Shown: positions 13,699 through 22,662, counted from the stretch's first letter. The stretch is 39,119 nucleotides of DNA from CAYJPV01 sp964547975 (GCA_964547975.1 CAZJRM010000019.1:1-39119), one strand, 5' to 3'. Program-made: numbers and translations. The notes: generated by a model not told the origin, from the letters alone.

Positions 13699-14664
13699 AT
13701 GACCGATATCTACGTCTACCGACAAGGCCACACGACCAAGGCCGAGCGTTTCGATCCGGAGTGGCTCGATCCGACGACCGGCGTCGTGTTCTGGATCGAC
13801 CTGACCGATCCTGACGATGCGGAACTCGGGCTGCTGTCGACGCCGCTGCGCTTCCATCCGCTGTCGATCGAAGATGCCAGGGCCGAGACGCACCACCCGA
13901 AAGTCGAGCAGTTCGACGGCTACCTGTACCTCATTCTCCACGGAATCGATTCGACGGCCGAGGAACTGGCGACGCACGATGTGGACTTCTTTGTCGGCCC
14001 GAACTACCTCGTGACAATCCGCGACAGCCTGTCACGCTCGTTTCCCGAGGTGGCCAGTATCTGCCTGCGGAACGAGCGGGTGCTCTCGGAGGGGCCGGCC
14101 GCGCTGGCGCATCGCCTCGTCGACACCATGGTCGACCACTACCGGCCCGAGGTCGAACGGATCGAAGAGCGGCTCGATGACCTCGAGGAGCGGATCCTCG
14201 AAGACCGTGATGGGGGAGAGGGCGTCATCCGTGAGATCCTCGGCGTCAAGCGGGACGTCACGGCCCTGCGCCGTGTCATCCTGCCGCAGCGCGACGTGCT
14301 CGGCCGGCTGGCACGCCGGGAGTTCCCGCAGTTCAGCGACGAACTGGCCTACCGGTTCCGTGATGTGTACGACCACGTCGTGCGCGTGGCTGACGAAGCG
14401 CTGTTGTTTCAGGACCGCGTCACGGCGATGTTCGAGACCCACCTCTCGAATGTGTCGAATCGCATGAACCGCGTGATGAAGGTGCTGACGATCCTCTCGA
14501 CGGTATTCATGCCGCTGACCGTCCTGACCAGCCTGTACGGCATGAATGTCGGCCTGCCGCACCTGCCCGGAGGGGAGGGCGCCCAGTTCTGGTGGATCCT
14601 CGTGATGATGGGCGGGATGTCCGCGGCGATGTTGTACGTCTTCCGCCGGAAAGGCTGGCTCTAG
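13699..14664 (+). CDS. corA: CorA family magnesium/cobalt transporter
   Basis: A 321-residue CorA-type channel that lets Mg2+ (or Co2+/Ni2+) cross the inner membrane as a pentamer. The N-terminal 255 residues form the cytoplasmic funnel (FWIDLTDPDDAE, FHPLSIEDA, DFFVGPNYLVTIRD), with the long stalk helix FETHLSNVSNRMNRVMKVLT leading into the first membrane helix (about 260-279). The diagnostic YGMNVGLP (G281-M282-N283) forms the selectivity loop, followed by helix 2 (about 297-316) and a basic tail ending RRKGWL. Length is typical. It stops 2 bases before the mutL ATG (TAGGCATG), so the two are likely cotranscribed by proximity only. Confidence 0.95.
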   Translation: MTDIYVYRQGHTTKAERFDPEWLDPTTGVVFWIDLTDPDDAELGLLSTPLRFHPLSIEDARAETHHPKVEQFDGYLYLILHGIDSTAEELATHDVDFFVGPNYLVTIRDSLSRSFPEVASICLRNERVLSEGPAALAHRLVDTMVDHYRPEVERIEERLDDLEERILEDRDGGEGVIREILGVKRDVTALRRVILPQRDVLGRLARREFPQFSDELAYRFRDVYDHVVRVADEALLFQDRVTAMFETHLSNVSNRMNRVMKVLTILSTVFMPLTVLTSLYGMNVGLPHLPGGEGAQFWWILVMMGGMSAAMLYVFRRKGWL

Positions 14665-14666
14665 GC

Positions 14667-16544
14667 ATGGGCCGCATCGCGCGCCTGTCCCCCGAACTCG
14701 CCAACCAGATCGCCGCCGGCGAAGTCGTCGAGCGCCCGGCGTCCGTCGTCAAGGAACTCGCGGAGAACGCTCTTGACGCTGGGGCGACGCGGATCGTCAT
14801 CGCGATGGAACTGGGGGGCAAGAAGCTCATCCGCGTCGAAGACGACGGCTACGGGATGGATCCCGAGGACGCGAGGCTGGCGCTCGAACGCCATGCGACG
14901 AGCAAGATCGCGAGGTCCGAAGACCTCGAGGCCATCCGGACGATGGGGTTCCGCGGCGAAGCCCTGCCGAGCATCGCCTCGGTGTCGCACATGGTGCTGC
15001 GAACGCGGCCGCGCGAGGCGACCGCCGGAACCGAGATCCGGATCAACGGCGGGCTCGTGGCGTCGGTGACCGAGACGGGCATGGCGCCGGGTACCATCAT
15101 CGACGTCGGCGATCTCTTCTACAATCTGCCCGCGCGCCGGAAGTTCCTCAAGTCGGACGTCGCCGAAGCGACGCAGGTCTCGCGGATGGTGACGTTGCTG
15201 GCGCTGGGGTATCCGGAAGTCGGCTTCACGCTGACGAGCGGCCCTCGCACGCTGCTGCGCGTGCCGCCCGTGATGCGGATCGAAGAGCGTTTCTACCAGA
15301 TCTACGGCGAGCGGCCGGACCTCGTGAAGGTGCACCGTGAAGGCGGAGGACTCTCGGTGATGGGATGGGTGGCAGCGCTCTCGGACGAAGGTCCCACCCG
15401 CGGCGTGCAGCAGTTCTTCATCAACCGGCGCATCATCAAGGACCGGACGATCGCGCACGCCGTCGTCGACGCGTACGCGCGGGCCACGGCCCGCGAGCGG
15501 AGCCCCGAGGCGCACCTGTTCATCGACATGCCGCCGGACACGGTGGACGTCAACGTCCACCCGACGAAGGCCGAGGTCCGCTTCCGGCACCAGTCGCTGG
15601 TCCACGAGGTCATCCGTCGCGCCGTGAGCGAAGCCATCGGGACGCCGCACGCGCCGGACCTGCACCTGGTGCCGCCACCCGGCTTCATGCCAGAGCGTCG
15701 GCAGGAACCTCAGCCGGGCACTTTGCCGAACGTGTGGTCGGGCCTCTGGCCCGTCGAACGCGCGCCGTCGTCCAACGAACCGGCGCCGTGGGAACCCGGC
15801 GGCACGAGGAACGACGACCCGAGCGTGCCGTCGTTTCCCGCGCCGGATGCGGTCTCCCAGGGCGCGGCGGGGCAGCCGCAGGATGCGGACCGCCTGGCGG
15901 CGGACGCGGAACTCCGGCCGCAGGCGACGGCCGGGCGCACCGATCCTTCGCTCGCGCAGATTTCGACTAAACCGCTCCTGCCCCTCGGGCAGTTCCGCCA
16001 CACGTTCATCATCGCCGTCGACGATGATGGCGTCGCGATCATCGACCAGCACGTGGCCCACGAACGGGTGCTGTACGAGCGCATCATGGGACGCCTGACG
16101 TCGGGCACGCTCGAGAGCCAGCGGTTGCTGGCGCCCATGGTCCTCGAGATGTCGCCCGACGCCCGTGCCGTGCTGGTCGAACGGGCGGAAGAACTGCATC
16201 AGTGCGGCTTCGACATCGAGGAGTTCGGGCCGGCGAGTGTTCGAGTGGCGTCGATGCCGGTCCTCCTGAGCCCGGACCAGGCGGCGGCGGCCGTCCGGTC
16301 TCTGGCGTCCGACCTCGAGGGCTTGGGCGGCAAGGCGGCCGTTCACGACCAGCTGCGCCAGATGGCGGCGACCATGGCATGCCATGCCGCGGTGAAGGCC
16401 AACGATCCGCTGACGATGGAGAAGATGCAACACATCCTGGACGAACTGCGCCGCACGGCCTACTCGACGGTGTGCCCGCACGGCCGGCCGGTGATGCTGC
16501 GCCTGTCGCGGCGGGAGATCGAGAAGAACTTCCAGCGGATCTAG
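14667..16544 (+). CDS. mutL: DNA mismatch repair protein MutL
   Basis: A 625-residue MutL that couples mismatch recognition by MutS to strand incision. The N-terminal GHKL ATPase shows NQIAAGEVVERPASVVKEL, E33-N34 in LAENALDAG, DGYGM (60-64) and GFRGEAL (94-100). A Pro/Ala-rich linker covers about 335-435. The C-terminal domain has DQHVAHERVLYE (460-471), ACHAAVKA (571-578) and CPHGRP (603-608), the metal-site motifs of nicking MutL proteins. This therefore looks endonuclease-proficient, as in bacteria lacking Dam/MutH. ATG 14667 starts MGRIARLSPELANQIAAG, matching the family N-terminus; the frame is open 75 bases further upstream but lies in corA. No mutS is in the window. Confidence 0.97.
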   Translation: MGRIARLSPELANQIAAGEVVERPASVVKELAENALDAGATRIVIAMELGGKKLIRVEDDGYGMDPEDARLALERHATSKIARSEDLEAIRTMGFRGEALPSIASVSHMVLRTRPREATAGTEIRINGGLVASVTETGMAPGTIIDVGDLFYNLPARRKFLKSDVAEATQVSRMVTLLALGYPEVGFTLTSGPRTLLRVPPVMRIEERFYQIYGERPDLVKVHREGGGLSVMGWVAALSDEGPTRGVQQFFINRRIIKDRTIAHAVVDAYARATARERSPEAHLFIDMPPDTVDVNVHPTKAEVRFRHQSLVHEVIRRAVSEAIGTPHAPDLHLVPPPGFMPERRQEPQPGTLPNVWSGLWPVERAPSSNEPAPWEPGGTRNDDPSVPSFPAPDAVSQGAAGQPQDADRLAADAELRPQATAGRTDPSLAQISTKPLLPLGQFRHTFIIAVDDDGVAIIDQHVAHERVLYERIMGRLTSGTLESQRLLAPMVLEMSPDARAVLVERAEELHQCGFDIEEFGPASVRVASMPVLLSPDQAAAAVRSLASDLEGLGGKAAVHDQLRQMAATMACHAAVKANDPLTMEKMQHILDELRRTAYSTVCPHGRPVMLRLSRREIEKNFQRI

Positions 16545-16614
16545 CAGACAGGGAACCGGCGAGAGTGGGCGGCGAGTGGGCGCTGGGGGGTAGGGTTAGG
16601 CTGATAGGGTTTTC

Positions 16615-16643
16615 TTGACCTTTCCCCATTCCGCCGATAGTGT
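16615..16643 (+). promoter_or_regulatory. Candidate sigma-70-type promoter
   Basis: TTGACC (16615-16620) and TAGTGT (16638-16643) are separated by exactly 17 bases, in a locally AT-richer stretch (GGGTTTTCTTGACC). The pair lies 28 bases before ATG 16671 and is the most complete promoter seen by eye in the window. It would drive the membrane sensor gene and perhaps the SpoIIE gene after it. Confidence 0.55.
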
Positions 16644-16670
16644 GCCCCTGACGCCTGATTGCCGACCCCT

Positions 16671-17549
16671 ATGGCGAATCCGAATCCCGGCCTGGCGGAC
16701 ACGTCGTCACCAGGCACACCGTCTCCCGGAAGCGGTCCTCCGGGACGCCTGCGATGGCTGACGGCCGTCCTGCCGAACGCCTCGATGCCGCTGAACGACC
16801 GGCTGTTCCAGGCCATCACGCTGTTCGCGGCGGCGATGGCGTTGCTGGTCATCGCGCCGTTCAACCACTTCCAGAACCTGTCGCCCTGGCTGAACGTCGT
16901 GGTGTGCCTGTTCGGCGTCATCGCCCTGTGGCTCTGGCGGGAATCCCGTCGAGGGCGTTGTCGACCGACCGTGCTGCTGCTCGTGTTCCTGCTGGTCCTC
17001 AGTGCGTGCTGGTTCATCAACGGAGGTTCGGTCGGGAGCATCCCGTACTACTTCTTCGATGCGGTGCTGGTGCCTGTCATCTTCACGCGCGCCTGGCGAC
17101 GCACCGTGCTCGTCGCGCTGGTCGCGGCGAACGTCCTTGCGTTGTACGCGCTCGAACATTCGTATCCCGAGTGGGTGGTGCCGTTCGTGTCTCCGGCCGA
17201 CCAGAAGTTCGATCTCGTCACCGGGTTCCTCGTCTGCCTGATGGGCATCGTCGTCACGTTGAGCATCGTGGTGGCGGAACACTTCCTGGAGCAGGAGCGG
17301 CTGAACGACTTGAATACCCGGCTGCAGCAGTCGCTGGAAGAGGTGCGGACCCTCCGTGGGCTGCTGCCCATCTGCGCCTGGTGCAAGAAGATTCGGGACG
17401 ATCGCGGGCTCTGGACTCAAATCGAGGAATACGTGATGGCTCGCTCGGACGCGGAGTTCACGCACGGGGTGTGCCCCGAGTGTTACGAGCGGTCGCGGCG
17501 CGAACTCGACGCGCTCATGCCACCCCGGCCCGGAGGAAGCCAGAGCTGA
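16671..17549 (+). CDS. Six-helix membrane sensor with C-terminal four-cysteine motif
   Basis: A 292-residue protein: a Pro/Gly-rich start (1-40), six predicted membrane helices (about 47-63, 73-90, 101-113, 123-139, 144-161, 182-203), a short coiled coil (LEQERLNDLNTRLQQSLEEV) and a cytosolic tail. The tail holds LLPICAWCKKIRDDRGLW (C235, C238) and HGVCPECYE (C268, C271), a motif also seen at the ends of many response regulators and PAS proteins. The C-x2-C...HG-x-C-x2-C spacing suggests a zinc or redox site. No kinase or receiver domain is present. ATG 16671 is preferred over TTG 16659. The gene precedes the PDZ/SpoIIE gene by 106 bases, suggesting a signalling pair. Confidence 0.75.
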   Translation: MANPNPGLADTSSPGTPSPGSGPPGRLRWLTAVLPNASMPLNDRLFQAITLFAAAMALLVIAPFNHFQNLSPWLNVVVCLFGVIALWLWRESRRGRCRPTVLLLVFLLVLSACWFINGGSVGSIPYYFFDAVLVPVIFTRAWRRTVLVALVAANVLALYALEHSYPEWVVPFVSPADQKFDLVTGFLVCLMGIVVTLSIVVAEHFLEQERLNDLNTRLQQSLEEVRTLRGLLPICAWCKKIRDDRGLWTQIEEYVMARSDAEFTHGVCPECYERSRRELDALMPPRPGGSQS

Positions 17550-17655
17550 CCTCGGCGACGCTGCGGGGCAGGCGAGAGCGACAGCCGGCGGATTGGTCCG
17601 TCGTCTCGTGGTATTCTCTGCCGTTCGCCAGCCCCCGGCGTGACGTCGCCTCATC

Positions 17656-20166
17656 ATGTCTGGTGTATCCCCTCGGCTTCGCGGAACCTTGCGATGGACT
17701 GCGGCGGCGCTGGCCGCCGGGGCGACCTTGCTGTACGTCGTGCTCTGGATGGTGGCCACTCGGTACGAGTCGGCCGTCGAACTGGGGTACGACTCGACCT
17801 ACCTGGCCGGCGAACAGGCCCAGCTGATTACCGCGATCCTGCCGGGAAGCCCGGCCGAACAGGCAGGCATCCGCGCCGGAGACCGAATCACGGCGATCGA
17901 AGGCCGTCCGCTCTCGGACGTGAGTTACCAGGTCCGGGAGTGGGGACGATTCCGTCCCGGCGGCCGCGTCGTCCTGACGCTGACGGGCGCGGACGGCTCG
18001 CGACGTGTCGTCACAGCGACGTTCAGGCGGCGAGTGCCCAGGCCGTCAACGGCCGGGGTTGCCGGGGCGGTGTTCACCCAGATTCTCAGCGTGTACCCCG
18101 TGCCGTTCGTGTGCGTCGGTCTGGCCGTGCTGTTCCTCCGGCTGGACGACAAGCGGGCCTGGCTCCTCTTTGCGGTGCTCGCCGGCTTCGCGGCCACGCC
18201 CGCGTTCCCCGAAAACCTCGGTGCGTTTGCGCCCGCGTTGCGCCCGTTCACCCTCGTGTACCAGGGGGTGATGCTCGGGATGTTCGCACCCGCCTTCTAC
18301 TTGTTCTTCGCGATCTTTCCGGTGCGTTCGCCGCTCGAGCGCCGGTTGCCCTGGCTGAAGTGGGTCGCCATCGTGACGGGCGTGCCGGTGGCGGTGGCCA
18401 GCGTCGGGGCCGGGGCGGTGCGGCTGCCTGAACCCGCGCCATCGTGGTTCGGCGAGATCCGGTCGGCGCAGCTCGCCGTGTGGTGGCTGCTGGCGTTGCT
18501 GACGCTGGGCCTGGTGTCGCTGATCGGCAATTTCGCGGCCTCGACCGATGCGCAGGCGCGGCGCAGGATCCGCGTGATGGCGTGGGGAACGCTGGCGGCC
18601 CTCATCCCCAACGTGGTGGTGGTCGCCGTCACCAACTCTCTCGGACGGGCGGACCCGCCGTGGCTCGCGGGCGTCCGCGCCGCGTTCGCCTTCCTGCTGC
18701 CGCTCTCGTTGGCCTACGCGGTCGTGAAACACCGGGTACTCGAAATCCCGGTGCTGCTGCGCCGGGGCGCCCGATACGTGCTGGTGCTCCGCGGGTTCAC
18801 CGTACTCCTGGTGGCGGTCAGCGTGGGGACGACGCTGGGGTTGTCGGCTTGGCTGGCTCCCGCGCTGGCGCCCCTGGGCGGGGCGGGCCAGGCGACGGGC
18901 ATCGCCACGGGAGCCGCGATCGGCACGCTGGTCCTCTGGGGCGGATGGCTGATCCACCGCCGCGTGTCGGGGCGGATCGATCGCGCCTTCTTCCGCCAGG
19001 CCTACGACGCGAGGGGCCTCCTGCAGGATCTCGCGGACAAGGCAGCGCGGGTCACGGACCGCAGCGCGCTGGCTGCCGTGCTGCACCACCATGCGGTCGA
19101 CGCGCTTCAGCCGGATGCCGCGGCGGTCTACCTGCGCGACCGCGACGGGCACGTCGTGATCGAAGCCGGATCGTGGCCCGATGCGCCCGATCGCCTTCCC
19201 CCGTCATGGCCGTGGTTGTCGGAGGGGCCGGGCGCCGGTGCCGAACACCTCGTCCGGATCGAGGGGCGGGATCACCAACTGCTCGGACTGCTCGCGCTCG
19301 GACCGCGCCGATCGGAAGAGCCGTATTCGCGGGAGGACACGACCCTGCTGGCGGTGGTGGCGAACCAGGCCGCGCTGACGCTCGAGAATCTGTCGATGGC
19401 CGAAGAAATGGCCTCGCGCCTCGACGCGCAGCGTCGGTTGGAGTACGAACTGTCGATTGCGAAGGAGGTGCAGCAGTTGCTGCTGCCGCAGCGGATGCCC
19501 GAAGTGGCGGGCCTGGATTTCGCCGGGACGTGCACGCAGGCGAGGGTCGTGGGCGGCGACTACTTCGACTTCCTCGACCTCGGGCCCCGGCACCTGGGGC
19601 TCGTCATCGCGGACGTTTCAGGCAAGGGGATCGCGGCGGCGCTGCTGATGGCCAACCTCCAGGCGATGGTGAGAAGCCACGCCTCGACCATGGTCGTGGA
19701 CCTGGGGGCGGCGCTCCGCGCCGTCAACACGCTCTTCCACGCCTCGACGGCGCCCAACCGGTTCGCCACGATGTGTGTCGTCCACTACGACGACGAGGCC
19801 GGTTCGATCGTCTACGCGAATGGCGGGCACAATCCGCCGCTGCTGGTCCGCGCGGATGGCGCGGAGGAATGGCTCGCCCCCACCGCGGTGGCGTTGGGCT
19901 TCTTCGGGGAATGGACCTGTGAGACGCGGACGCGCCGTCTCGATGCGGGTGACGTCCTGGTGATGTACTCCGATGGCATCACCGAGGCGTGGTCGGACGG
20001 GGGAGAGGAATACGGCGAAGCCCGGCTTCTGGCCGCGGTGCGTGCGAATCGGCACCGGCCGGTGCCGGACATGGTGCAGCGGATCATGGACGATGTGACC
20101 CGGTTCAATGGGGCCGCGCAGGCCGATGACTGGACGCTCATCGTCGCGAGAGTCCGGAACGTATGA
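17656..20166 (+). CDS. PDZ-membrane-GAF-SpoIIE protein phosphatase
   Basis: An 836-residue membrane regulator. After one anchor helix (about 14-34), residues 55-125 form a PDZ domain (ILPGSPAEQAGIRAGDRITAIEGRPL). About eight membrane helices follow (about 145-430). A GAF-like domain spans about 455-580, then a coiled coil (575-612) and a PP2C-type SpoIIE/RsbU phosphatase (about 620-836) with the metal-binding acids in VVGGDYFD (D635, D638), ADVSGKG (D653), YSDGITE (D773) and ADDWT (824-825). It would dephosphorylate a phosphoserine anti-anti-sigma-type partner in the cytosol in response to an external or membrane signal. No anti-sigma gene is adjacent. A TATTCT -10-like element (17612-17617) lies 39 bases before the ATG. 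Confidence 0.93.
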   Translation: MSGVSPRLRGTLRWTAAALAAGATLLYVVLWMVATRYESAVELGYDSTYLAGEQAQLITAILPGSPAEQAGIRAGDRITAIEGRPLSDVSYQVREWGRFRPGGRVVLTLTGADGSRRVVTATFRRRVPRPSTAGVAGAVFTQILSVYPVPFVCVGLAVLFLRLDDKRAWLLFAVLAGFAATPAFPENLGAFAPALRPFTLVYQGVMLGMFAPAFYLFFAIFPVRSPLERRLPWLKWVAIVTGVPVAVASVGAGAVRLPEPAPSWFGEIRSAQLAVWWLLALLTLGLVSLIGNFAASTDAQARRRIRVMAWGTLAALIPNVVVVAVTNSLGRADPPWLAGVRAAFAFLLPLSLAYAVVKHRVLEIPVLLRRGARYVLVLRGFTVLLVAVSVGTTLGLSAWLAPALAPLGGAGQATGIATGAAIGTLVLWGGWLIHRRVSGRIDRAFFRQAYDARGLLQDLADKAARVTDRSALAAVLHHHAVDALQPDAAAVYLRDRDGHVVIEAGSWPDAPDRLPPSWPWLSEGPGAGAEHLVRIEGRDHQLLGLLALGPRRSEEPYSREDTTLLAVVANQAALTLENLSMAEEMASRLDAQRRLEYELSIAKEVQQLLLPQRMPEVAGLDFAGTCTQARVVGGDYFDFLDLGPRHLGLVIADVSGKGIAAALLMANLQAMVRSHASTMVVDLGAALRAVNTLFHASTAPNRFATMCVVHYDDEAGSIVYANGGHNPPLLVRADGAEEWLAPTAVALGFFGEWTCETRTRRLDAGDVLVMYSDGITEAWSDGGEEYGEARLLAAVRANRHRPVPDMVQRIMDDVTRFNGAAQADDWTLIVARVRNV

Positions 20167-20188
20167 GCCGGCGGCGGGGCGGGCGGGC

Positions 20189-20758
20189 ATGAGCGGCGAG
20201 GCGGGGCGGCAGATGGCGCGCTGGCTGCCGTTCTTCGGCGTGGCGATGGGGTATGTGCTGGCCTTTGCCGTGGTGCGGCGCGTCTGGCCGTTCAGCCTCG
20301 ACTCACCATGGTTCGTCGTTGTCGCGATGATCTGCGTGCTGGGCCTGGCGTCGATGACGCGAGGGGCGACGGCATTACGAGTGCCGGCGCCCTGGCGCAC
20401 GGTCAGGTCCTGGGAATCGCGCGGTCCGGTCGCGCGCCTCGTCAGGCGGTTCGGGCGATTGCTGACCACCACCCCGCTGCGCCGGCTCAATACGTACGTC
20501 TACAGGAGGGCCGGTGAACGCAGCGCCGGCCGGTTGCTCGCCGAGTTGGAGTCGGCGGAGGCGTCCCACCTGCTGTCCGCCGCGCTGGTCGTGCCCTACA
20601 TGGTGCGTGCGGCGTGCTTCGGGTGGTGGGACCGCCTCTTCTGGGTGTCCCTGGCGCAGGTGTGCGTCAACGTCCTGCCGATGCTGCACCTGCGGATGGC
20701 GAGGGCGGCCGTAACCCGGCGCCGCCGATCCGACCTGGACCTCGCGACGACCCGGTGA
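20189..20758 (+). CDS. CrtO-like (carotenoid glycoside acyltransferase-like) membrane protein
   Basis: A 189-residue membrane protein with one N-terminal helix pair (about 10-30, 37-56) and a C-terminal helical region. The segment LLAELESAEASHLLSAALVVPYMVRAA followed by VCVNVLPMLHLRMARARV-type text resembles the glycosyl-4,4'-diaponeurosporenoate acyltransferase (CrtO) family, where E-x2-x-AE-x2-H and a N..P..-R.-R.R motif are conserved. No other carotenoid genes are in the window, so the substrate is open. ATG 20189 is the first ATG in frame after the previous stop; an earlier in-frame codon would overlap the SpoIIE gene. The match is by pattern only. Confidence 0.5.
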   Translation: MSGEAGRQMARWLPFFGVAMGYVLAFAVVRRVWPFSLDSPWFVVVAMICVLGLASMTRGATALRVPAPWRTVRSWESRGPVARLVRRFGRLLTTTPLRRLNTYVYRRAGERSAGRLLAELESAEASHLLSAALVVPYMVRAACFGWWDRLFWVSLAQVCVNVLPMLHLRMARAAVTRRRRSDLDLATTR

Positions 20759-20815
20759 CCGGCCGTCGTTCTTCTGGGGTATGCTGAAGCCTTCCCAATC
20801 GTCATGCATCTGCAC

Positions 20816-20842
20816 GCCCGGCCGGCCTTCGTCCAGCCGGGC
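20816..20842 (+). other. GC-rich stem-loop in the leader of the SRPBCC gene
   Basis: GCCCGGC (20816-20822) pairs with GCCGGGC (20836-20842) around a 13-base loop, between a TATGCT -10-like hexamer (20780-20785) and the ATG at 20865. It has no T run, so intrinsic termination is unlikely. It could fold in the 5' leader and affect translation. Confidence 0.3.
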
Positions 20843-20864
20843 GGCGATATGTGGAGAGACTGCG

Positions 20865-21311
20865 ATGTCGACTGGCACCGTTCGATTACACCGTGTCCTG
20901 CGCGCGGCACCTGCCAAGGTCTTCCGCGCATTCACCGATCCTGATGCTCTCGTGAAGTGGTTGCCGCCGCACGGATTCACGGCGAAGGTCCATCACCTTG
21001 ACGTGCGCGTGGGCGGCACGTTCCGCATGTCGTTCACGAATCTCTCGACGGGGAACAGTCACGCGTTCGGCGGCGAGTATCTCGACGTCGTGCCCGCTGA
21101 ACGCCTTCGCTACACCGACAAGTTCGACGATCCGAACCTGCCTGCGGTCATGGTGACGACGGTCTCGTTCACGGCGGCGTCGTGCGGGACCGAGCTGCAA
21201 GTCGTCCAGGAAGGGATCCCGGAGGTCATCCCCCAGGAGGCCTGCTACCTTGGCTGGCAGGAATCCCTGACCCTGCTGACGTTGCTCGTCGAAGCCAGCG
21301 TCCCGGAGTAG
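20865..21311 (+). CDS. SRPBCC/AHSA1-like domain protein (second member)
   Basis: A 148-residue START-like SRPBCC protein: TVRLHRVLRAAPAKVFRAFTDPDALVKWLPPHGFTAKV (residues about 4-41), FRMSFTNLSTGNSHAFGGEY, and a C-terminal helix GWQESLTLLTLLVEASVPE. It is the AHSA1 form whose cavity binds a hydrophobic ligand. It differs from the relative at 11572 in the loop (LPPHG versus WWGPAG) and in helix 1, so they are not recent duplicates. The ribosome site GGAGAG (20853-20858) supports ATG 20865. The next gene starts 11 bases after its stop. Function unknown. Confidence 0.88.
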   Translation: MSTGTVRLHRVLRAAPAKVFRAFTDPDALVKWLPPHGFTAKVHHLDVRVGGTFRMSFTNLSTGNSHAFGGEYLDVVPAERLRYTDKFDDPNLPAVMVTTVSFTAASCGTELQVVQEGIPEVIPQEACYLGWQESLTLLTLLVEASVPE

Positions 21312-21322
21312 GTTCGGCCATC

Positions 21323-22198
21323 GTGACGTTCGAACGGCTCCATCTCACGGGCGGAGACAGCGCGGGCGAGAGCCTGCGGCAGTCCGGGCTGGACGGGGGC
21401 GTCCTCGTCTGGCGCGACCTGCTCTACGACGGCACGAGGATGGCCGGTTGGCCCGACGACGAGGCGCTGGCTTCGAGGGCGTCGTTCTTGAGCCGCGCCA
21501 CGGGCGGGGCGCTCGGGGCGGGCCAGATCCTGGGCATGCTGAGCGAGCAGTATCGATGTCTCGGAGAGGCGTGCGCGACTCGTCGCATCGTGCTGTGGTT
21601 CGACGCGTGTCTGTTCGACCAGGCGATGCTGGCACACGTCCTCACGTGCCTGCGGCAGAGGGACGTCCGTCACGCGGATCTGATCGTCGCAGACGCATTC
21701 CCCGGGGTTGTGCCGTTTCACGGCCTCGGACAGCTGTCGCCCGAACAACTCGCGGGGTTGTTCGGATTGCGCACCGCCGTGACGGACGCGCAATTCCGGT
21801 TCGCGGCCATCGTCGAGCAGGCGTTCGCGAACCAGGACGTCGAGGTGCTGCGCGAGATCGGACAGGGCACGAGGGCGCCCTTGCCCCACGTGCCGGCTGC
21901 GGCGCGCCGCTGGCTGGCGGAACTGCCGGACCCGGAGACGGGACTCGGCCGCCTCGAACGGCTTGCCGTCGACGCGGTGCATGCAGGCTGCAACACGCCG
22001 GCCACCATCTACCGCTGCGTGGCGGATGCCGATACGCCGCCGCAATTCTGGGGCGACACGACGTTGTGGGCGACGATCAACCGCCTGGCGGACCGCACGC
22101 CGGCGGTCCTTGCGATCGAAGGCCCGGTGGCGCGGCTGCCGCAGTTCACGGGGGCGGGGCCGGCGCTCGATCGTTTTCGAATCACGACCGCGACCTGA
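21323..22198 (+). CDS. DUF1835 domain-containing protein
   Basis: A 291-residue cytosolic protein. Residues about 4-120 match DUF1835: LHLTGGDSAGESLRQSGLDGGVLVWRDLLYDGTRMAGWPDDE, then FLSRATGG and TRRIVLWFDACLFDQAMLAHVL. The C-terminal half (PLPHVPAAARRWLAELPDPETGLGRLERLAVDAVH) matches the helical DUF3658-like partner domain. Pairs of these domains occur widely in Bacillota and Actinomycetota; the function is unknown. The start is GTG 21323, since the family begins directly with the HLTGGDS strand; GGTTCGG upstream is a poor ribosome site. Two closely spaced genes of the same accessory run surround it. Confidence 0.85.
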   Translation: MTFERLHLTGGDSAGESLRQSGLDGGVLVWRDLLYDGTRMAGWPDDEALASRASFLSRATGGALGAGQILGMLSEQYRCLGEACATRRIVLWFDACLFDQAMLAHVLTCLRQRDVRHADLIVADAFPGVVPFHGLGQLSPEQLAGLFGLRTAVTDAQFRFAAIVEQAFANQDVEVLREIGQGTRAPLPHVPAAARRWLAELPDPETGLGRLERLAVDAVHAGCNTPATIYRCVADADTPPQFWGDTTLWATINRLADRTPAVLAIEGPVARLPQFTGAGPALDRFRITTAT

Positions 22199-22233
22199 CG
22201 CACAGGGCAGGGATGCCGACGAAGGAGACCCGC

Positions 22234-22662
22234 ATGGCCGAAGCGAAGACCAAGCCGACTCGCGTGACGCTGACGAGTTACCTCGCCACAATCGACGATG
22301 CCGAGCGGCGCAAGGACTGCAAGACCCTGGCGGCGATCATGTCGCGCGTCACCGGATGTCGGCCCGTGATCTGGGGGCCGAGCATCGTTGGATTCGACTC
22401 GTATCACTACAAGTACCCCAGCGGCCACGAGGGCGACTCGTGCGTCGTGGGCTTCTCGTCGCGCAAGGGGGACATCAGCGTCTACCTCATGGGCGTTCTG
22501 CAGGACCCGGGCGCGAAACCGCTGCTGGCCAGGCTCGGCAAGCACAAGGCCGGCAAGGGCTGCCTGTACGTCAGGCGCCTTTCGGAAATCGACGTGGCCG
22601 TGCTTGAGCAGTTGGTGACCCGGGCGGTCGCATACATTCGATCGACCTATGGGAAGGCCTGA
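22234..22662 (+). CDS. DUF1801 domain protein
   Basis: A 142-residue protein of the DUF1801/YdhG-like family: VTLTSYLATIDDAERRKDCKTLAAIMSRVTGCRPVIWGPSIVGFDSYHYKYPSGHEGD, then VGFSSRKGDISVYLMGV and the C-terminal helix LSEIDVAVLEQLVTRAVAYI. The family folds like the iron chaperone frataxin-related YdhG proteins. ATG 22234 follows AAGGAG (22222-22227) at 6 bases; ATG 22213 is an alternative with a weaker site. A shorter, different DUF1801 protein is encoded at 26939. Metal binding is inferred only from the family. Confidence 0.87.
   Translation: MAEAKTKPTRVTLTSYLATIDDAERRKDCKTLAAIMSRVTGCRPVIWGPSIVGFDSYHYKYPSGHEGDSCVVGFSSRKGDISVYLMGVLQDPGAKPLLARLGKHKAGKGCLYVRRLSEIDVAVLEQLVTRAVAYIRSTYGKA

Noticed and set aside
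14661..16481. 606-residue open frame opposite mutL
   Set aside because: His/Arg/Asp-rich composition and no recognisable domain. It is the antisense shadow of a high-GC gene whose plus-strand product is unmistakably MutL.
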